From Rhodospirillales bacterium (lineage in GTDB: Bacteria > Pseudomonadota > Alphaproteobacteria > Rhodospirillales > JABHCV01): a stretch of DNA of 8,619 nucleotides. The notes beneath the pieces are model-generated. The model worked only from the letters and a program-made list of their open reading frames with translations, was not told the DNA's origin and ran no database searches. Of the stretch, positions 5,077-8,619 are shown one piece after another. The position numbers and the translations under genes were made by a program. The stretch spans positions 1-8,619 of the forward strand of contig JADHSW010000125.1 in assembly GCA_016776705.1 (NCBI GenBank), read 5' to 3'. How positions within the stretch are numbered: the stretch's first letter is position 1; the number at the start of each line of letters is the position of its first letter.

Positions 5077-6463
5077 AACCAAAGACTCTTTTGAAAATGG
5101 CGTCGGCGTTTTTCGTATGAAAGGCCGTCGACTCACCTTCGAACAAGCCCTTCAATCCCTCATCGCCCAGCGCCTTGACCACGTCTTCGTCGTGTGACAG
5201 GTAAAAGAAAAACCGGCTTTCGTGTTGGGCGGCTTGCGTATCTTCCGGAGCTTGCTCCACTGTTCCGTCCGGATTGTCCGGATCAATTCCGTAACTGCGC
5301 CAGACTTTCATGGCGTTGCGCTGAACGATTCTGTAGCCATCTTCCCGGCTGACCCCGTGTTGGGTCAAGGTCAACAACACACGTTGCGAGTCATGCAAGC
5401 CGCCGAACTGCATCAGGTTTTCCATCATGGTTTTAGGATAGACGACAAGTTTGTCCATCATGCCGGTCAGGCGTCCCAATGCGAAGTCCAGGGTCACCGT
5501 GGCGTCGGGACCAAACATGCGCTCGACAGACGAATGGGAAATATCGCGTTCATGCCAAAGGGCGATGTTTTCCATCGCTGGAACGACGGCGGCGCGCACA
5601 ATGCGAGCAAGTCCGGTCAGGTTTTCAGACAAAATCGGGTTGCGCTTGTGCGGCATGGCGCTGGAACCCTTTTGGCCGGGGGCGAAGTATTCCTGGGCTT
5701 CGCGGACTTCAGAGCGTTGCAAATGGCGAATTTCCGTCGCCAGTCTCTCGATTGCCCCGGCAATAATGCCCATGGCGGCGAAATAGGCGGCGTGACGGTC
5801 ACGAGGGATAACCTGGGTAGAAACCGGTTCCGGCTGCAGGCCCAGTTTGGCGGCGACGTGTTCTTCCACTTTTGGGCTGATATTGGCGAAGGTGCCGATA
5901 GCGCCCGAAATGGCGCAGGTCGCGATTTCTTCGCGGGCGACGGCCATGCGATTCCGGCAGCGCTTGAACTCGGCATAGTGACCAGCCATCTTGATGCCAA
6001 AGGATGTAGGTTCGGCGTGAATGCCGTGGGAGCGGCCAATGCACACATCATTTTTGTGCTCATGGGCGCGGCGTTTCAGGACCACCAGCAAATCATCAAG
6101 GTCTTCCAGGATAATATCCGCCGCCTGGGTCATTTGAAGACCCAGACAGGTATCCAGAACATCCGACGACGTCATGCCCTGATGGACAAAGCGGGCCTCG
6201 TCGCCAACATGTTCGGAAAGCTCGGTCAGAAAAGCAATGACATCGTGGTGGGTTTCACGTTCGATTTCGTCGATGCGATCAATACGCTCCTGAGTATAGG
6301 GCTTATTGCCTTTTTCCCAGACCGCCTTTGCGGCTCCCGCTGGAATAACGCCAAGTTCGGCCTGCGCATCGCAGGCGTGAGCCTCAATCTCAAACCAAAG
6401 ACGGAACTTGTTGGCGGGCTCCCAAATGTCGGTCATCTTGGGGCGGCTGTAACGCGGGATCAT
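5075..6463 (-). CDS. purB: Adenylosuccinate lyase
   Basis: PurB removes fumarate from SAICAR to give AICAR and from adenylosuccinate to give AMP, acting twice in purine synthesis as a cytoplasmic homotetramer. The 462-residue protein belongs to the fumarase/aspartase superfamily. The signature loop KGSSAMPHKRNP is at residues 265-276 and carries the catalytic serine. GRSHGIHAEPTSFG (143-156) supplies the catalytic histidine H146, with THHD at 71-74 and TSSD at 98-101. A C-terminal extension (about 405-462) makes it longer than the roughly 430-residue Bacillus enzyme. I start at the ATG at 6463: MIPRYSRPKMTDIWEP is the usual beginning, and GGAG sits 6 bases upstream. The upstream in-frame ATG at 6475 has no Shine-Dalgarno of its own. 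purB is a single-gene unit here, separated from purC by the zeta and NRDE genes. Confidence 0.97.
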   Translation of the reverse strand: MIPRYSRPKMTDIWEPANKFRLWFEIEAHACDAQAELGVIPAGAAKAVWEKGNKPYTQERIDRIDEIERETHHDVIAFLTELSEHVGDEARFVHQGMTSSDVLDTCLGLQMTQAADIILEDLDDLLVVLKRRAHEHKNDVCIGRSHGIHAEPTSFGIKMAGHYAEFKRCRNRMAVAREEIATCAISGAIGTFANISPKVEEHVAAKLGLQPEPVSTQVIPRDRHAAYFAAMGIIAGAIERLATEIRHLQRSEVREAQEYFAPGQKGSSAMPHKRNPILSENLTGLARIVRAAVVPAMENIALWHERDISHSSVERMFGPDATVTLDFALGRLTGMMDKLVVYPKTMMENLMQFGGLHDSQRVLLTLTQHGVSREDGYRIVQRNAMKVWRSYGIDPDNPDGTVEQAPEDTQAAQHESRFFFYLSHDEDVVKALGDEGLKGLFEGESTAFHTKNADAIFKRVFG

Positions 6464-6469
6464 TGCGGG

Positions 6470-6473
6470 CTCC
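6470..6473 (-). promoter_or_regulatory. Ribosome binding site deciding the purB start
   Basis: GGAG lies 6 bases ahead of the ATG at 6463 and overlaps the last base of an upstream in-frame ATG at 6475. This favours the downstream ATG, because the upstream one would place the binding site inside the coding region and leave itself without one. Confidence 0.7.
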
Positions 6474-6499
6474 ATAAATCATGCTAAAACTTATTGTGG

Positions 6500-6528
6500 G
6501 GTATAGCGAAATGGGGCGGGAATGAAAA
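6500..6528 (-). promoter_or_regulatory. Candidate promoter for purB
   Basis: On the minus strand TTTTCA (6528-6523) and TATACC (6505-6500) are 17 bases apart, each with four of six consensus matches. Transcription would start near 6493, about 30 bases ahead of the purB start codon. No copy of the purC leader palindrome is present here, so the two purine transcripts do not share that element. Confidence 0.4.
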
Positions 6529-6584
6529 GTGGTGATGTACGTCAGGCCCCAACCAATAGCTGTATTTAAAGTTTAAAAAAAGTT

Positions 6585-6590
6585 TATAGT
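6585..6590 (+). promoter_or_regulatory. Candidate -10 box for the solute-binding protein gene
   Basis: TATAGT matches the -10 consensus in five of six positions and lies in an AT-rich tract (6561-6590) about 43 bases ahead of the ATG. No good -35 is found at 16-18 bases upstream, so the promoter may depend on an activator or on the A-tract, or the match may be chance. Confidence 0.3.
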
Positions 6591-6632
6591 CCCTCCAGAT
6601 GAAGTTTTTATATCGAGAAAATACCTGCTGAT

Positions 6633-7403
6633 ATGACGTTATTACGCATTCTAACCCTTTTTATCGCCATTCTTGGTTTTGTGATTCACGTAAATACGGC
6701 CAATGCGGAGAAAATTGTTCGTGTGGTTGGCTATACTTTTCCTCCGTTTGTTAGCAACGATGGAACAGACGGCCTGACCATGGAATTTCTGAAATTCCTC
6801 AACAGCAGGCAATCGGACTATCGTTTTCAGTTTTTCAAGGCTCCTCCCAAACGCCGATATTGGACCATAGAAAATCAGCAAGCCGACATCATCCTTTTTG
6901 AAATGCCAGAATGGGGTTGGCAGAAATATGCGCAGCTAATTGACCAGACCCGCGTTTTGCTTCATGGCGGAGAGGTCTATATCACCCAAGTCCTGAAGGG
7001 ACGGAACCAGGCTTATTTTGATCGGATAAGTGATAAAAATCTGGTGGGGGTATTTGGGTATCACTACGGATTTGCAGGGTTTAACAATGATCAGGACTGG
7101 CTGGATAAAAATTTTTCTATCGTTCTTACCGAAAACCCAGAAGACGTTATTACTATGATCTTAAAAGATCGCGCTGATATAGGCGTGGTCAGCCAATCCT
7201 ACTTGTCCCGTTATTTAACCAAGAACCCGCAAGCGGCAAAAGAGCTGCTGGTTTCTGAAAAAAAAGATCAGGAATACCGCCTGAAGGCGTTGATTGGAAA
7301 ACATGCTCCGATCTCGAAAGCTGATTTTGAAGCCATGCTCGAAAAACTGGAAAGGTCAGGCGAACTTGACGCCTTTTTCAGAAGCCAGGGTATTAAGGGC
7401 TGA
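6633..7403 (+). CDS. Periplasmic solute-binding-like protein (SBP_bac_3 type)
   Basis: This encodes a 256-residue protein with a Sec signal peptide: short basic start MTLLR, hydrophobic core to about residue 20, and likely cleavage after ANA (23-25). The mature part fits the family 3 extracellular solute-binding fold. Its first strand is KIVRVVGYTFPPFV (27-40). A GLTMEFLKFLN helix (47-57), NQQADIILFEMPEWGW (81-96) and the second-lobe block LVGVFGYHYGFAGF (137-150) follow. Next come ENPEDVITMILKDRADIGVVSQS (167-189) and the closing helix ELDAFFRSQG. Such domains bind amino acids or small organic acids for ABC importers or act in sensing; the ligand is not evident. No permease, ATPase or sensor gene is adjacent, so it is an orphan. 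The gene is clearly more AT-rich than its neighbours. No good Shine-Dalgarno precedes the ATG; the signal peptide is the main support for this start. Confidence 0.82.
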   Translation: MTLLRILTLFIAILGFVIHVNTANAEKIVRVVGYTFPPFVSNDGTDGLTMEFLKFLNSRQSDYRFQFFKAPPKRRYWTIENQQADIILFEMPEWGWQKYAQLIDQTRVLLHGGEVYITQVLKGRNQAYFDRISDKNLVGVFGYHYGFAGFNNDQDWLDKNFSIVLTENPEDVITMILKDRADIGVVSQSYLSRYLTKNPQAAKELLVSEKKDQEYRLKALIGKHAPISKADFEAMLEKLERSGELDAFFRSQGIKG

Positions 7404-7408
7404 AATAA

Positions 7409-8619
7409 TCAGACCTCGCCACGAGCATATGCTCGTCGCCCATTGGTGTTCACCAACAGCCAGATCAAACCTAAAACCTGCAATCCCATTATGACGCCAA
7501 AGGCGGTCAGGTAGCCCGCAGGATCATAATTTCCTTCGGCTGTTTTTGGCCACATACCAATGATCACGCCACTGCCCCACTGTGCGGCGAAGGCGCTGAT
7601 GAAGACAAGCAGGTTAAGCCCGGTATTCACGCGCCCGGCCAGACTGAGCGGGAATTTTTGTGAAAGGGCGGCGTAAGGCAGGATGCCGGTCGTCGCGAAA
7701 AATCCGAAAAGCATCCACAGGGGCAATATGGCGTCGACAAGGCGGAAGGTGATCAGGCACTGAACCACGATGAAGACAGTCATTCCTGTGATGGCGACAC
7801 TCGTTGGTTTGATGCCAAAACGGCTTAATCGGTCGGCGATGATGCCCATCGAAATAAATCCGGCGACCATTGAGGCCGCAATCAACAAAAGATGGCTTGC
7901 GACCTGGTCGCGCTCAAGCCCGCCAACATCATGCAACCAGGGGCCGGCCCAAAGGGACTGAATGGATAAAAATGCCGCCTGCGACACGACGGTCAGGGGG
8001 GCAATCCACCAGAATACAGGGCTGGTGAACACTTTGATCACACCGGCCATCGACGCGCTGAAACTTTCGCTGGCCTTGTCCCGGTCGCTTTCATTGCGTT
8101 TAGGCACGACAAAATAAATAGCCGCAGCGGCGATAAGTGTAACCAGGCCCAGGACCTGAAAAACGCCGCGCCAGTCGGTGAATGCCAGGGCGGCTTCCAC
8201 CGGAACAGTTCCGGTCAAGGCACCTAGGCCGCCAGCCGCCATCTGGAACCCATTGACCAGTGGCAAGCGGTCTCGTGGCACCCAGATCGAATAGGCCTTG
8301 AACGCCGCCATCAGGCATGCCGAAACACCGAAACCGATCAGGGCGCGACCGACAATTAATCCGTTGGCGCTTGTCGAAAGGGCGAAGATGAAGGCACCAA
8401 GTGATGCGAACAATAGCAGGGCGGCTTCCGTTTTGCGCGGCCCGTAGTGATCAAGCAGCATTCCCAGCGGTAATTGAAAGGCGGCGAAGGTAAGAAAATA
8501 GGCACTGGTCATAAGGCCCAGGTCTGACGGTCCAAGCCCCAGTTCTGAAATCAGATCGGGTGCAATAACCGCATTCACCACCCTGTACAGGTAGGACAGG
8601 AAATAACCCAGCGCGAAGG
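7409..8619 (-). CDS. MFS transporter, N-terminus outside the window
   Basis: This is a major facilitator superfamily inner-membrane transporter read on the minus strand. The frame stays open to the window edge and encodes FALGYFLSYLYRVVNAVIAPDL, the usual end of the first membrane helix, so a GTG at 8581 is not the real start. The loop between helices 2 and 3 carries the MFS motif A as GMLLDHYGPRK (residues 40-50 counted from that GTG). About twelve hydrophobic segments are expected; the visible part covers the rest of helix 1 to helix 12 and ends in the basic tail RRAYARGEV. A polar loop of about 20 residues (near PKRNESDRDKASESFSAS) separates the two halves, as in most MFS proteins. Substrate and direction cannot be inferred. 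The gene converges on the solute-binding protein gene with a 5-base gap, so the two are not an operon. Confidence 0.9.
   Translation of the reverse strand, partial: FALGYFLSYLYRVVNAVIAPDLISELGLGPSDLGLMTSAYFLTFAAFQLPLGMLLDHYGPRKTEAALLLFASLGAFIFALSTSANGLIVGRALIGFGVSACLMAAFKAYSIWVPRDRLPLVNGFQMAAGGLGALTGTVPVEAALAFTDWRGVFQVLGLVTLIAAAAIYFVVPKRNESDRDKASESFSASMAGVIKVFTSPVFWWIAPLTVVSQAAFLSIQSLWAGPWLHDVGGLERDQVASHLLLIAASMVAGFISMGIIADRLSRFGIKPTSVAITGMTVFIVVQCLITFRLVDAILPLWMLFGFFATTGILPYAALSQKFPLSLAGRVNTGLNLLVFISAFAAQWGSGVIIGMWPKTAEGNYDPAGYLTAFGVIMGLQVLGLIWLLVNTNGRRAYARGEV
7421..7436. repeat. Perfect 16-bp palindrome at the 3' end of the MFS gene
   Basis: ACGAGCATATGCTCGT is its own reverse complement and lies in the last codons of the MFS gene, 10 bases before its stop, and 17 bases past the convergent solute-binding protein stop. 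It could fold in either transcript as a short hairpin, but there is no U-tract on either side. It also encodes RAYAR, so codon content may explain part of it. Confidence 0.4.

Noticed and set aside
5222..6487. A 421-codon open frame on the plus strand, antisense to nearly all of purB
   Set aside because: purB is unmistakable on the other strand. The antisense translation shows no recognisable domain, and its length is a normal by-product of codon bias in a moderately GC-rich gene.
1..8619. Mobile element, phage, CRISPR or RNA-gene content
   Set aside because: I saw no transposase, integrase, long terminal repeats, direct-repeat arrays or tRNA/rRNA-like segments. The gene content is core metabolism plus transporters.

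Overview
The window looks like a chromosomal housekeeping segment of an alphaproteobacterium with moderate GC (mid-50s percent by eye). Three things suggest this: a zeta-type F1-ATPase inhibitor (DUF1476) next to purB, separate purC, purS and purQ genes in one tight operon, and PurB, PurC and PurQ sequences of alphaproteobacterial style. A Rhodospirillales-like lineage is my best guess, but it is not proven by what can be seen here.

Layout: positions 1-23 may hold the first codons of another minus-strand gene. From 3645 down to 56 the minus strand carries purC, purS, purQ, a Dyp-type heme peroxidase and an EamA/DMT-family membrane transporter. purC and purS overlap by 4 bases, and purS and purQ are 14 bases apart, so these three form a clear operon. 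A good sigma-70-like promoter and a perfect palindrome lie in front of purC. The peroxidase and the transporter are 28 bases apart and follow purQ after a 97-base gap with a small hairpin. Upstream of purC, also on the minus strand, is an NRDE (TANGO2-like) family protein (4536-3766). It is divergent from the plus-strand zeta inhibitor gene (4665-5030). That gene converges on purB (6463-5075) through a 10-bp hairpin that includes part of the purB stop codon. Divergent from purB is an AT-rich gene for a secreted solute-binding-like protein (6633-7403). It converges, 5 bases apart, on an MFS transporter (8619-7409) whose N-terminus lies outside the window.

Function: purC (SAICAR synthetase) and purB (adenylosuccinate lyase) catalyse consecutive steps of de novo IMP synthesis, and purB also makes AMP. 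purS and purQ supply two of the three subunits of FGAM synthase. The third, purL, often follows purQ in related genomes but is not found in this window. The zeta inhibitor would limit wasteful ATP hydrolysis by F1. The peroxidase, the NRDE protein and the three transport-related proteins have no firmly assignable substrates.

I see no RNA genes, CRISPR arrays, insertion sequences or phage genes, and nothing that amounts to an undescribed system. The points worth a second look are regulatory: the purC leader palindrome, the shared hairpin at the purB/zeta junction, the inverted repeat between the NRDE and zeta genes, and the replacement of purL by a peroxidase-transporter pair.
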